From Akkermansia muciniphila (lineage in GTDB: Bacteria > Verrucomicrobiota > Verrucomicrobiia > Verrucomicrobiales > Akkermansiaceae): a DNA stretch of 45,964 nucleotides. Both the position numbers and the translations under genes were made by a program. Of the stretch, positions 37,440 to 45,964 are shown one piece after another (within the stretch, counting starts at the first letter, position 1; each line of letters opens with the position of its first letter). The stretch is from positions 1 through 45,964 of the forward strand of contig CAMAQB010000015.1 of NCBI GenBank assembly GCA_945860285.1, given 5' to 3'. The notes beneath the pieces are model-generated. The model was not told the DNA's origin, ran no database searches, and saw nothing but the letters and a program-made list of their open reading frames with translations.

Positions 37440-38060
37440 TCAGCGTCCGAGGATCGACTTGGTATCCTTGATGTCCATGGCCCGCTGTTGACGCCAGTCT
37501 GTGATCTCCGGCTCCGGGAACACATCGCGTCTGTTGTCGGTCGCGGCATCGCTTGGTTTGCTCAGCAGTTTTCCCGATTGCTCGTTTGCGGATCTGTGAT
37601 CGAGTTGTTTTTTCTCGACCGATTTTCCGGAAAACAAAGAGGTGCTTCCACTTTCGCGCGCGCTTTTCCCGACATCGGCTGCCCGGGTCAGAAAACGGTT
37701 GGCGTCGGTGTTGCCTTGGTAGGCGGGTTTTTCATGGGTGGTGTCGCCCCACCAGGATTTTTTTTGCACCGAGCCGGCATTGTAGGTGCCGGCGTGATAT
37801 TCGCGTTTTGCCATCGATGCCTCGCCCGCTGTTTCAAAAGAACTGCGTTTGTTGTTATTGATTTTCCAATTGCCTTCGGAGTCCTGGAAATAACCTTCCT
37901 TCCCTCTGGAGTTGAAGCGATCATTCATGCTGCGGGGACGCGAGGCCTCGGCAGCCACTTTGACGTCGTCGCCTTCGTTCTTGAAACAAGCGCTGAGGGC
38001 TAGACCGAGCAGCAGTGGCTGGATGCGCAGGATTGCCTTGGTGATTCTGCCGGTGTTCAT
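37440..38060 (-). CDS. Putative lipoprotein, unknown
   Basis: A 206-residue protein with a lipoprotein signal ending in LALSAC, then a polar, low-complexity region rich in Ser, Lys, Asn and Arg, likely unfolded. No domain is recognised. It starts five bases downstream of sufT on the same strand, so the two may be co-transcribed. The lipobox makes membrane attachment likely. Confidence 0.65.
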   Translation of the reverse strand: MNTGRITKAILRIQPLLLGLALSACFKNEGDDVKVAAEASRPRSMNDRFNSRGKEGYFQDSEGNWKINNNKRSSFETAGEASMAKREYHAGTYNAGSVQKKSWWGDTTHEKPAYQGNTDANRFLTRAADVGKSARESGSTSLFSGKSVEKKQLDHRSANEQSGKLLSKPSDAATDNRRDVFPEPEITDWRQQRAMDIKDTKSILGR

Positions 38061-38064
38061 TCTG

Positions 38065-38610
38065 TTAGACCATGCCGAGTTTCATCCGTCCCTCTTCTGA
38101 GATCATGTCCTGATTCCAGGCGGGATCCCACACGAGTTCCACGCGTGCTTCATCGACCCCCGGAAGTGTCATGATCCGCGCCTGCGCGTCGGCCGCGATC
38201 ACCGGGCCCATGCCACATCCCGGGGCGGTGAGGGTCATTTTCACCAGCGCCACGGTTTTGTCGTCATGTTTTTCCAAAGAGCAGTCGTAGACCAGTCCGA
38301 GGTTGACGATGTCGACGGGGATTTCCGGATCGTAAACGCCTTTGAGCTGCGCCCACACCTGTTCTTCGAGTGGCGCGTCCTGCAGGCGTTTGATCTCCTC
38401 CTGTTTTTGTTGTTCGACCTCGGGATCGATGCCTAGCGCGTCATTGTCCTTCGCGGAAATCCGGGCGAGACCCGCAGAGGTGGCCACGGTGAAAGTGCCG
38501 CCGAGGCGCTGGGTGATGTAAACAACTGTGCCGATCGGCAGGGTCAGGCTGTCGCCGCTGGGAATCTGGATGGCGTCGACATCGCGCCTGAGTGTGATTT
38601 CTTCGTGCAT
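38065..38610 (-). CDS. sufT: Fe-S assembly protein SufT-like (DUF59)
   Basis: A 181-residue protein. The N-terminal part (MHEEITLRRDVDAIQIPSG) and the following beta-rich segment are those of SufT, and the C-terminal DUF59 domain has YDPEIPVDIVNLGLVYD and TAPGCGMGPVIAADAQ with the conserved Cys. SufT proteins aid Fe-S cluster maturation. ATG 38610 is preferred over the start at 38649. No other suf gene is in the window. Confidence 0.88.
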   Translation of the reverse strand: MHEEITLRRDVDAIQIPSGDSLTLPIGTVVYITQRLGGTFTVATSAGLARISAKDNDALGIDPEVEQQKQEEIKRLQDAPLEEQVWAQLKGVYDPEIPVDIVNLGLVYDCSLEKHDDKTVALVKMTLTAPGCGMGPVIAADAQARIMTLPGVDEARVELVWDPAWNQDMISEEGRMKLGMV

Positions 38611-38675
38611 GAAAGAATGGGTAGGGCTCTGAAAGTGCCGCAGTTTCAAGAATTGTCAAGGCTTCTGGCGTTCGG

Positions 38676-40355
38676 TTACTTCAGCGAGCTGTGCGGGTCG
38701 CCATTGTAGAGGGAGGGAAACGAATCGATCAGCGGTGCGCATTTGCTGAACAACAGAACCGCAAGGGCTATCAGCACGATGAAGATCACGGCGGAGATCC
38801 CGACCATGGCGGCAGTGCCGCGTTTTTTCTTTTCCGGTGCCTGAGGCATCTCGCCGGGAGGGCCGCTGGGATGGTAAACAAGCGGCCGGGTTTGCATCGC
38901 TGGCGAGCCCTGCAATGCCACGGTCTGCGGAGCACCGGGCGAATAACTGGCGGTGGCGACGGGTCGCGGCGCAACGATGGATCGAGGTCCGGTGGTCGTG
39001 GCGTGCAGCGGGTGCGCGATCGCATGACCTGCTGGCTGTGATTTCGGGATTGCTGGGGCATGGACCAGAGCGGCGGCCACGGGTGATGGGGCGACTGAGG
39101 CGGGTACGACGGCTTCTTCCACACCCGCGGGAGCAATCGACGACGATTCCACTGCGGGTGGTTCCACACTTTCCGTGATGACCGGTTCGGCGGTTTTGTG
39201 AATTGCTACGATGTCGGGTGAATCGACTGCAGGCGTTGTCGGCAAATGCATCGGCGCGACCGTCGGTGTAACAACCCCTGCGGAGGTCGGGGCGTTCGGA
39301 TCCGCCGCAAAGTCATCCGCTTGCAGCATGTGGGACAGCGCGGCGGTGTGCACGCTTGGTCGACCGAAGTTTTCCGGCGGCATGATCGGCTGGGGCGCGG
39401 TTTTGATCAATGCCGCAATCGCGGGGTTGGCTGCGAGCGTGTTCTGCCCCACCGGTGCTCCCGGCCGAACGAGCGTGGCCGCTGCCGGAATCTCGGTGGC
39501 TGCCTCGGTCCGATAGTCGTTCAGGAGCGTGATCTGATCGCTTTGAATGAAGTGGGCGAGCGACTCGCGGGCGTTGTGGGGTCGATGGTCCGCCAAGCGG
39601 TTGATGTGCCACATCACCCAGTCGGCAACCCAGCGCGGCAGGTCGGGGCGGATATCGTGAAGCGGAAAAACCCGGTGCTCGAGGTGGGCGACCATCACCT
39701 GCGGACCGGTCTCGCCATTGAAGGGATAAATACCGGTGAGGGCGAAGTAATACAGGCAGCCGATCGAATACATGTCGGTCCGCATGTCCAACTCGGTGCG
39801 CTCGAATTGCTCGGGCGACATGAAAAAGATCGAACCGAAAATCGAGTCCTTTTGATCGATGGTTTGCTGCGACGGTTTGGGGCTGAACTTGGCGAGGCCG
39901 AAGTCGACAATCTTCACATGGAATTTTCCCGACGGCAGCCAGGTCATCATGACGTTGCTCGGCTTGAGGTCGCGATGCAGCAGGTTCATGTCCTGCGCAG
40001 CGATCAGGGCCTCCTGGGTTTGCAAGGCGAATTCACGAAAGTCCTGCCATGTGAAACTGGCTTTTTCGACCACCTCGTCGATCGTTTTTCCCTGCAGCAG
40101 TTCCATCACCACGAAGGGACCTTCCTCGTCGAAGCCGACATCGTAAATGGTCACGATGTGCGGATGCTGCAAGGCCGCGAGCGCGCCGGCTTCTTTTGTC
40201 AGTTGCCGGGTGGCTTCTTTTTCCAAATCTGCGCCGCTCTCCGGCAGGATTCTTTTGACCGCCACTTCGCGACTCAGGTTTTTATCGTAGGCGCAATAGA
40301 CGGCTCCTACGCCACCTTGACCAATTTTTCCACGAATTTCGTATCGATCATCCAT
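38676..40355 (-). CDS. Hanks-type serine/threonine protein kinase
   Basis: A 559-residue kinase. The Gly-rich loop is IGQGGVGAVY, followed by Lys34 (VAVKRIL), Glu55, the catalytic HRDLKPSN with Asp129, DFG at 151-153 and MSPEQ in place of APE. All catalytic residues are there, so it should be active. A long Pro/Ala/Thr-rich linker (about 290-520) leads to one span near the C-terminus (about 524-545), and only a short tail lies outside, without PASTA or other sensor domains. ATG 40355 is chosen (MDDRYEIRGKIG). It is divergent from obgE. Confidence 0.92.
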   Translation of the reverse strand: MDDRYEIRGKIGQGGVGAVYCAYDKNLSREVAVKRILPESGADLEKEATRQLTKEAGALAALQHPHIVTIYDVGFDEEGPFVVMELLQGKTIDEVVEKASFTWQDFREFALQTQEALIAAQDMNLLHRDLKPSNVMMTWLPSGKFHVKIVDFGLAKFSPKPSQQTIDQKDSIFGSIFFMSPEQFERTELDMRTDMYSIGCLYYFALTGIYPFNGETGPQVMVAHLEHRVFPLHDIRPDLPRWVADWVMWHINRLADHRPHNARESLAHFIQSDQITLLNDYRTEAATEIPAAATLVRPGAPVGQNTLAANPAIAALIKTAPQPIMPPENFGRPSVHTAALSHMLQADDFAADPNAPTSAGVVTPTVAPMHLPTTPAVDSPDIVAIHKTAEPVITESVEPPAVESSSIAPAGVEEAVVPASVAPSPVAAALVHAPAIPKSQPAGHAIAHPLHATTTGPRSIVAPRPVATASYSPGAPQTVALQGSPAMQTRPLVYHPSGPPGEMPQAPEKKKRGTAAMVGISAVIFIVLIALAVLLFSKCAPLIDSFPSLYNGDPHSSLK

Positions 40356-40524
40356 GCAGCGTGCCGCCAATATGGATAAGATGCTGGCGATGAAAAGCAG
40401 GAAATGACAGCCTGCGCCTATTCCGGCAGGCCAGGTTCACGACCCTGTGAAAACAGGCGTGAAATCCTTTGATTGACGTGTGGCGGATCGCGGTGATACA
40501 CTTGCCATCCCGCAACGGGACATT

Positions 40525-41574
40525 ATGTTTATCGATCACATCCGGATATTTGCAAAAGCGGGCGACGGCGGCCATGGAGCCGTGAGTTTCCGGCGGGAAA
40601 AATACGTGCCGCGCGGCGGACCGGATGGCGGCGACGGCGGTCGCGGCGGCGATGTGATCCTGCGGGTGTCGCCGCACACCGATAACCTGCGCCAGTTTCA
40701 CTATGACCCGAAGATGCTCGCGGAAAATGGCGTGGCCGGTGCCGGGGTGAGGAAATCGGGAAAAAGCGGCAAGCCGTTTGTGGCACTGGTGCCGCCGGGC
40801 ACGGTGGTTTACCGCACGGGTGCCACCAACGTCCAGCAAGCTCTCGACCTGGAGCGCAGCGAGGAAGGGATCGACGTGGATCCGATCGCCGATCTAACGG
40901 AAATCGATCAGGAATTCGTTCTCTGCAGCGGCGGCAAGGGCGGCAAGGGCAACTGGAATTTCAAGACACCCACCAATCGCGCACCGGTCGAACACACCCT
41001 GGGCGAAGACGGCGAACAGGGTGTTTATTATCTCGAACTGCGCCGCATTGCCGATGTCGGATTGGTCGGTTTTCCCAACGCCGGCAAATCCACGCTGATC
41101 GGAAAACTTTCCCACGCCCATCCGAAGGTGGCCTCATATCCCTTCACCACCCTGCAGCCGGTTGTCGGAGTCGCCGAGTTCGAGGGCTACAAGCGCTGCA
41201 CCATCGCCGACATCCCGGGATTGATCGAAGGCGCGCATCTGAACAAGGGCCTCGGCCACGAGTTCCTGCGCCACATCACCCGCTGCCATCTGCTGTTGTT
41301 CGTGATCGACATGGCCAGTACCGATGGTCGCGATCCGGTGCGCGACCTCGAAGTGCTGCGCGAGGAAATCAGCGAGTACGACGAGGAACTGGCGCGTTTC
41401 CCGTGGATGGTGGTGGCGAACAAAATGGACTCCGACCAGGCCGAAGAGAATCTGAAAAATTTCCGCAAGCGCTTTCACAAGGTCGAGATCATTCCGATCT
41501 CGGCCGAACTGGAAATCGGTCTCGATGACCTGCGCGCGGTGTTGTTCGAACGCGTGGCGAGCGGCAGGAAATAG
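40525..41574 (+). CDS. obgE: GTPase Obg/CgtA
   Basis: A 349-residue essential GTPase of ribosome assembly and stress control. The glycine-rich N-terminal OBG domain begins MFIDHIRIFAKAGDGGHG, and the G domain has GFPNAGKST, DIPGLIEGAH and NKMD. It lacks the long C-terminal tail found in some species. ATG 40525 is chosen; the frame to 40480 adds residues outside the family. Confidence 0.96.
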   Translation: MFIDHIRIFAKAGDGGHGAVSFRREKYVPRGGPDGGDGGRGGDVILRVSPHTDNLRQFHYDPKMLAENGVAGAGVRKSGKSGKPFVALVPPGTVVYRTGATNVQQALDLERSEEGIDVDPIADLTEIDQEFVLCSGGKGGKGNWNFKTPTNRAPVEHTLGEDGEQGVYYLELRRIADVGLVGFPNAGKSTLIGKLSHAHPKVASYPFTTLQPVVGVAEFEGYKRCTIADIPGLIEGAHLNKGLGHEFLRHITRCHLLLFVIDMASTDGRDPVRDLEVLREEISEYDEELARFPWMVVANKMDSDQAEENLKNFRKRFHKVEIIPISAELEIGLDDLRAVLFERVASGRK

Positions 41575-41592
41575 CGGGACCGGCGTTGCTTG

Positions 41593-43611
41593 TTAGAGCG
41601 GCGGCAGTTTCGCTTCGGCGGTTTCGATTTGCGCGGTGAGTTCGCCCCAGCGGCTGAATGCGAGTTCCAGCGACTTGGTGATTTTTTCCAGCGCGTGGGT
41701 GGTCTCGCGGAACTTTTGCGCATCGCCGGCGACTTCCCCGGTGGACAGGTGTTCGGTCAGGGTGACCTGGGCTTTTTCCATCTCGGCGATTTTTTCTTCC
41801 ACCGACTCCAGTTCGTCCTGCAGCGGTTTGAGCAACTTGTTGCGCTGGTTGCGCAGATCGGCTTCGATTTTGCGCTGGTCCTTGCGGTTGCCGCCTCCCG
41901 CGGTTGGTTCGGTGACGACAGCAAGTTTTGAAAGAGTCGGCACGATCGGCGCGGGTGCTTTGTGCGCCTTCACCTGCGCTTTGTTTTTTTCCTCTAACAA
42001 ACGGTCGGCGGCGGATTTTTCCAGATAGTAACTGATGTTGCCGGGATAAAGGGTCGGCTTGGCACCGGGACGGAACTCCAGGGTTTTGTGAACCAGCGGA
42101 TCGAGGAAGGTCCGGTTGTGCGATACGATCAACACGGTGCCCGGATAGTCGACCAAGGCGCGTTGCAACACATCCTGCGACTGCATGTCGAGGTGGTTGG
42201 TCGGCTCGTCGAGAATCAAAAAGTTGGCCGGCTGAACCAGCATGCGTACGAGTGCGACCCGCGATCGCTCGCCACCGGAGAGCACGCCGATTTTTTTGAA
42301 CACGTCGTCGCCACGGAACAGGAAGCAGCCTAACAAATTGCGGCAATGCGGCGCGGCATCGCGGGTCGCCGTTTCCTCAACGGTTTCGAGCACGGTCTTG
42401 TGCGGGTCCAGTTCGTCGGCGTGGTTTTGCGAGAAATACGAGATGCTCACCCGCATGCCGAGGGTATAGGTGCCATCGGTCGGTTCCTCCTGTCCGGTGA
42501 TCAATCGACAAAAGGTGGATTTGCCCGCGCCGTTCGGTCCGACGATGGCGAATTTCTCGCCCTTGGTGATTTCGAAATCGAAGTTATCAAACACGGTGTG
42601 CTTGCCGTAACGTTTGCTGGATTTCTCCAACATCGCGACCGAGTGACCCGAGGGTGGCGGTTTCGGAAAGCGGAAATTGACGACCGGATCCTCGGCTTCG
42701 ATGACGATACGTTCAACCTTGGCGAGCTGTTTGATCCGCGACTGCACGAGCGTCGCTTTGTTCGCCGAGGCGCGGAAGCGGTCGATGAACTCCTGCGTTT
42801 TGGCGATCTCCTTGCGCTGGGCTTCGTATTGCCGGAGCAGGTTTTCCTTGCGCAAGACGCTTTCCTTTTCGTAATAGGAATAATTGCCCGCGTATTCCTC
42901 GGCGCGACCCTTGTGGAAGGCAATGGTGCGCGTGCAGAGCGTGTCCAACAAAGCCCGATCGTGCGAAATCAACAGGATCGCACCGGGGTAGTTGATCAGG
43001 TAATTTTCCACCCAGGCCTGCGAGTCGATGTCGAGGTGGTTGGTCGGTTCGTCGAGCAACAGCACCTCTGGCGCCTGCAGGAACAATTTCGCCATGGCGA
43101 TGCGCATCTGCCAGCCGCCGGAGAAATGACCGCAGTCTCGCTCGAAGTCGGCTTCGGAAAATCCGAGCCCCAGCAGCACCGACTGGATGCGCGGTTTCAT
43201 CCGTCCGGGGTCGAAGGCTTCCAGTTGCAATTCGAGGTTGCCGATTTCCTCCAGGCACTCGCTGAACGGCGAGGAGCGCGGGTCGAGCTTCTCTAACAGA
43301 TCGCCGAGTTCATCGATCTTCTTTTTGATCTCCATCGCTTCGGCGAAGGCGGATTCGGTCTCATCCCACAGGCTGATGCCCTTGACGTGAATGCCCTCCT
43401 GCGGCAGGTAGCCGATCCGATAGCCCTTCGGCGCGGTGACTTTGCCCGCACTGGGCTGGATGATCCCGGCGACACATTTCATCAACGTCGATTTCCCCGC
43501 ACCGTTGTGGCCGGCGAAAGCAATGCGCTCGCGCGGCTGCACGGTGAAAAAGAGGTCGTTGAAGAGCACTCGGGCGCCGTATTCGACGCGAAGACCTTGG
43601 ATGGAAAGCAT
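41593..43611 (-). CDS. ABC-F family ATPase
   Basis: A 672-residue soluble protein with two ABC domains: Walker A motifs GHNGAGKST and GPNGAGKST, signature motifs SGGWQMR and SGGERSR, and LLLDEPTNHLD / LILDEPTNHLD. Between them is the linker typical of ABC-F factors, and the C-terminus has a Lys/Glu-rich coiled coil (about 570-660). It is most like the housekeeping Uup/YdiF group that acts on ribosomes. It has no membrane spans and no partner permease. Repeat copy 2 lies 86 bases upstream of its start. Confidence 0.93.
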   Translation of the reverse strand: MLSIQGLRVEYGARVLFNDLFFTVQPRERIAFAGHNGAGKSTLMKCVAGIIQPSAGKVTAPKGYRIGYLPQEGIHVKGISLWDETESAFAEAMEIKKKIDELGDLLEKLDPRSSPFSECLEEIGNLELQLEAFDPGRMKPRIQSVLLGLGFSEADFERDCGHFSGGWQMRIAMAKLFLQAPEVLLLDEPTNHLDIDSQAWVENYLINYPGAILLISHDRALLDTLCTRTIAFHKGRAEEYAGNYSYYEKESVLRKENLLRQYEAQRKEIAKTQEFIDRFRASANKATLVQSRIKQLAKVERIVIEAEDPVVNFRFPKPPPSGHSVAMLEKSSKRYGKHTVFDNFDFEITKGEKFAIVGPNGAGKSTFCRLITGQEEPTDGTYTLGMRVSISYFSQNHADELDPHKTVLETVEETATRDAAPHCRNLLGCFLFRGDDVFKKIGVLSGGERSRVALVRMLVQPANFLILDEPTNHLDMQSQDVLQRALVDYPGTVLIVSHNRTFLDPLVHKTLEFRPGAKPTLYPGNISYYLEKSAADRLLEEKNKAQVKAHKAPAPIVPTLSKLAVVTEPTAGGGNRKDQRKIEADLRNQRNKLLKPLQDELESVEEKIAEMEKAQVTLTEHLSTGEVAGDAQKFRETTHALEKITKSLELAFSRWGELTAQIETAEAKLPPL

Positions 43612-43697
43612 GGCAAAAAAGGGGCGGGGAATGGAAGACGGCGGAAAAAACCACAGATTCCCCCGAATTGCACGAAAATTCAGCCGAGGTTTCCGTC

Positions 43698-43867
43698 ACG
43701 GCGATCAAGCGAGGGAGATTCTCAAGGGCTGGGAACTTTCTCCGAAAGTTCCGGTGGGGGCAGGATGGTTTGCTCATGCCCCTTCTTCCTGACTCACCGG
43801 CGTTGTTTGTGAACGCGGACGCGGAGTGAAGGTAGTTCACGACAGGATGGTCGCGACCACCCCACCG
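43698..43867 (-). repeat. Dispersed structured repeat, copy 2 (upstream of ABC-F gene)
   Basis: Aligns with 12775-12948 along its length, with small gaps. It shares ACGGCGATCAAGC, CCTGACTCACCGGCGTTGTT and GTGAAGGTAG. Hairpins in this copy: GGAACTTTC with GAAAGTTCC, GGGGCA with TGCCCC, GTGAAC with GTTCAC, and CGGACGCGG with CCGCGTCCG at the far end. The first hairpin differs in sequence from copy 1 while keeping pairing. Confidence 0.8.
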
Positions 43868-43996
43868 CGTCCGTTATATTGTCTGAGAAAGGCGGAAACA
43901 TCCTGCTCCGCTGTTTGATCCGCTGATCGCTGGTCACTCGCAAGATCAGCACTTTCACCGGTATGGCCTGTCAATTTTCTTGACTATCCACGGGGC

Positions 43997-44107
43997 TCAT
44001 GGGGATGTGGCCATTCCACCACAGCGACCTCGAAGCTCCAGCCATTTTCCGCATCCTGGGATGCGGAAGAATTCGTCGATAGGAACTTCTTTGCCTGTCT
44101 CATTCAT
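43997..44107 (-). CDS. Short open frame, doubtful
   Basis: A 36-codon frame on the minus strand: MNETGKEVPIDEFFRIPGC onward to GMATSP. Its frame is open back to a TAA about 40 bases further upstream, which lies just after the PIN gene. I see no domain. The composition looks protein-like but the length is too small for a firm call. Confidence 0.25.
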   Translation of the reverse strand: MNETGKEVPIDEFFRIPGCGKWLELRGRCGGMATSP

Positions 44108-44159
44108 CTGGATGATTTTTCCGGACTCTTTTGCTGATTTGAGTTTGATTGGCGATTAC

Positions 44160-44663
44160 TCAATCTTCGAGCCCAAGTTCACCGAAGGCTTGATGGTAAG
44201 GTGTGCTCAGTGACAACATTTGAAAGCGCAGGGGCATTGAGCCATGAATCAATCGATAAACTACCTCGCACTTCTGATCAGCAGTTAGATAATGGGTGAC
44301 CTCATCTGTCGTATCCGCCTGTGCAAGCATTTTCGTGTCATTAGGGATAATGACCCGCTGGGTAATTTCCGCAGGAATCTGATCTCGCTTGGAAAATACA
44401 ATGTGAGCTAATTCTCCTGCTTTTTGCGCATGATCAATGTTAAAGGGAAGAACGCGAAAGTAACGCATGGGTAAATTCTCGATTTTGCCCCTCACGGCAT
44501 ATTCCGCCAGTGCGATGGTAGATACGTAGAGTAGATGTCCACGCTCGATGAGATATTTCAAGTAATCGCGCGCATTGCCATGCAGCGGGTCTTGTGGTTG
44601 GTTCAGTCGAATCAAAAACCCCGTGTCACAGAGGACACCGTGCTTTACCCCCATTTTAGACAT
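44160..44663 (-). CDS. PIN-domain nuclease-like protein
   Basis: A 167-residue PIN-domain protein with the acidic residues expected of the fold: Asp13 (LCDTGFLIRL), Glu54 (ALAEYAV), Asp109 (IPNDTKMLAQAD) and Asp129 (LTADQK). It is longer than typical VapC toxins. The ATG at 44663 is preceded by a strong ribosome-binding site (GGGGAGGAG), which decides this start over 44696. It overlaps the end of the upstream unknown gene by eight bases, so the two are coupled. The base composition is A+T-richer than the core genes. Confidence 0.75.
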   Translation of the reverse strand: MSKMGVKHGVLCDTGFLIRLNQPQDPLHGNARDYLKYLIERGHLLYVSTIALAEYAVRGKIENLPMRYFRVLPFNIDHAQKAGELAHIVFSKRDQIPAEITQRVIIPNDTKMLAQADTTDEVTHYLTADQKCEVVYRLIHGSMPLRFQMLSLSTPYHQAFGELGLED

Positions 44664-45453
44664 GGACTCCTCCCCGGATTTCGTCGAGCCAGTCATCCGC
44701 GTTCGTCACATCTCGCCAGGCCGAAGCTGATTTCTTCATGAGACCATCGAGGTAAGACTCGGAATACTCCGTGTCGTAGTCAAAAAGATCGATAAAACTC
44801 AGCGAAGTGCGGTCCATTTCAAAGGTTTGGATATTTTGTTTGCCCAAGACACGCACTCCAAATTTACGATACAGCAAGTTTTTGTCTTCTCCCTTCAGAT
44901 AGTCTTTGTTCGTAGCGATGCGCAATGAACCGTATTCTTCCGTATCGAGATGAATGTTGGGATTGCTCTTGCCGCCCGCATTGGTCAATTCGCCGTAAAG
45001 ATAGAATTCCGCATCGACCCACAGCTTTGCATTGCGTTGAAAATGCGTGGTACGATCAATCCGCAGTTGCGACTCATGGGCGCTGATGGTGATCTGGTAG
45101 TCTTTTTCCAAAGCAAGTTGCTGGAGCTTTTCAATGGCGATGGCACTTCGTTCGTGGAGAAAATCGATTTGACCTTGGGCATTAATCTGCGAAAGCACGG
45201 CTCCAAAGCCAATGACGCTCTGCATTACCGTGCGGAACCGATGGATCACAGAACCGTCAACGAGTTCATAACTGATCAAAGGGCGTTGGGCTCGCTTGCA
45301 TTCTGGAAACAAGAGTGCCGATGCTTGGCTGAGAACTTCTTTGATCTCGTCAATGTCCACCACAGCGGGGGAAACCTTGCGCGCACCCACAAAGCCCTCC
45401 ACTTTGATTTCAATGTTTCCCAGTGCGTCCATGACTTGTTCAGTATAAACCAA
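44656..45453 (-). CDS. Unknown protein coupled to PIN nuclease
   Basis: A 265-residue soluble protein I do not recognise. It has an N-terminal region with several acidic stretches (VVDIDEIKEVLSQASALLF), a central region with HESQLRIDRTTHFQRNAKLW and a basic/acidic C-terminal half (HLDTEEYGSLRIATNKDYL). The track start is TTG 45453; ATG 45432 is a closer alternative, and the frame stays open upstream to about 45570 with protein-like sequence but no ATG, GTG or TTG start, so the true 5' end is uncertain and the gene may be shortened. Coupling to a PIN gene suggests a regulator or antitoxin, though it is large for one. Confidence 0.6.
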   Translation of the reverse strand: MVYTEQVMDALGNIEIKVEGFVGARKVSPAVVDIDEIKEVLSQASALLFPECKRAQRPLISYELVDGSVIHRFRTVMQSVIGFGAVLSQINAQGQIDFLHERSAIAIEKLQQLALEKDYQITISAHESQLRIDRTTHFQRNAKLWVDAEFYLYGELTNAGGKSNPNIHLDTEEYGSLRIATNKDYLKGEDKNLLYRKFGVRVLGKQNIQTFEMDRTSLSFIDLFDYDTEYSESYLDGLMKKSASAWRDVTNADDWLDEIRGGVHV

Positions 45454-45964
45454 GCTTGATAGCGTCTCAAGCCCATTTTTGATGATGTCGAAGTCGTGCG
45501 ATTTTTCGTGATAAGATAGCGTTCGCCGAAATGCTAATAAACCTTTGCTCAGTCGATTTGGGATTACTTTGTTATCGCATCAGGTCAAGTTTTTAATGAC
45601 GCACATTGAAAGGCCAATCAAAGTGCATCGAGTATTTATAGTGGGTTGCTCTTAACCAGTCTAGGTCTGCTGGCCGCCGTTCATTTTTTGGTCCAGACAA
45701 AGTGAAAGGAACGGGCGTATGATTAGATCCTCGAGAGGGCTTTGGCAAGCTGCATTTTGAAAAGCAGCAATTGCCGGATTCGAATTTCTTTGGCGCAAAA
45801 TTCACTCAGCTAAATGATGAGCGCCCGGCGAGAATGGGCCCCGCCCAGGCTCGTCGGAGCCGGGCGCGGTTGTATTGGTCTTGCCTCCTGCTTTTCTCCT
45901 GATCTCAGGCCGCCGTCGAAGACGGCTTGTCGCGATGTGGATTCATTGCTGCGAAATCGGCAGG
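45454..45964. other. Gene-poor right edge
   Basis: No supported gene. A minus-strand frame (45593-45805, 70 codons) has no domain. Two hairpins lie near the end: GCGCCCGGC (45831-45839) pairs with GCCGGGCGC (45859-45867), and GCCGTC pairs with GACGGC around GAA (45912-45926). A new gene may begin beyond the window. Confidence 0.5.

Larger units (their letters stand above)
43612..44159. other. Intergenic stretch upstream of the ABC-F gene
   Basis: Holds repeat copy 2 (43698-43867) and a short minus-strand frame (43997-44107, 36 codons, MNETGKEVPIDEFFRIPGC onward) of uncertain worth. That frame lies directly downstream of the PIN gene and might be the end of an old gene. The plus-strand frame at 43980-44213 shows no family signal. 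Confidence 0.55.

Noticed and set aside
43361-43840. Minus-strand open frame across repeat copy 2 and the ABC-F start
   Set aside because: It overlaps the true ABC-F gene in another frame and the repeat; no domain is present.

Overview
This window reads as the chromosome of a member of the Verrucomicrobiota, most likely Verrucomicrobiales. The basis is a GC-rich genome; a GldF/GldG-like ABC exporter block ending in a DUF4340 protein; a di-haem cytochrome c peroxidase with the short C-terminal 'YQLES-S-TDLE-W...FYRF' domain typical of secreted proteins in this phylum; a SufT-type DUF59 protein; and a Hanks-type kinase beside obgE. The assignment rests on gene content and recognisable domains, not on a database search. 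No rRNA, tRNA or CRISPR array was seen.

Layout. 1-622 is a gene-free edge with short repeats. 623-4871 is a three-gene ABC-2 permease / GldG / DUF4340 operon with no ATPase gene in view. 4877-10070 holds a serine hydrolase (-), aroB, a four-PDZ HtrA-like protease and a protease-like protein that has lost its catalytic residues. 10081-12709 is a zwf-opcA operon (-). 13227-18908 carries a HIT protein, tilS, a small membrane protein, polA and a PhnA/YjdM-type zinc-ribbon protein. 19022-20389 is the peroxidase. 20390-25545 is an accessory stretch: a four-helix-bundle pseudogene with two stops, a possible second thiC 3' end, YceH, a protein made of four 37-residue HTH-like repeats, a broken DUF1016 nuclease gene, and an overlapping AlbA_2/HATPase - ParA pair. 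25546-27713 is thiC behind a TPP riboswitch. 27831-29929 is a four-gene ExbB/ExbD-like operon. 30015-41574 is mostly housekeeping: fabF, nadA, miaB, dus, a HEAT-repeat DNA alkylation repair-like protein, a phosphoesterase, a DUF3147 protein, a lipoprotein, sufT, a Ser/Thr kinase and obgE. 41593-43611 is an ABC-F ATPase (-). 44160-45453 is an unknown protein coupled to a PIN nuclease.

Most of the window is ordinary core metabolism and information processing. The parts most likely to repay attention are: (1) a roughly 170-bp structured repeat present twice, each copy lying just upstream of a minus-strand gene (zwf and the ABC-F gene), with compensatory changes in one hairpin; (2) the AlbA_2/HATPase-ParA pair directly downstream of thiC; (3) the unknown-protein/PIN pair; (4) an ExbD homologue with Asn where the proton-carrying Asp should be; (5) the tandem HTH-repeat protein; and (6) the active/inactive HtrA pair. 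None of these can be declared a new system from sequence reading alone. The decisive searches are named with each finding.
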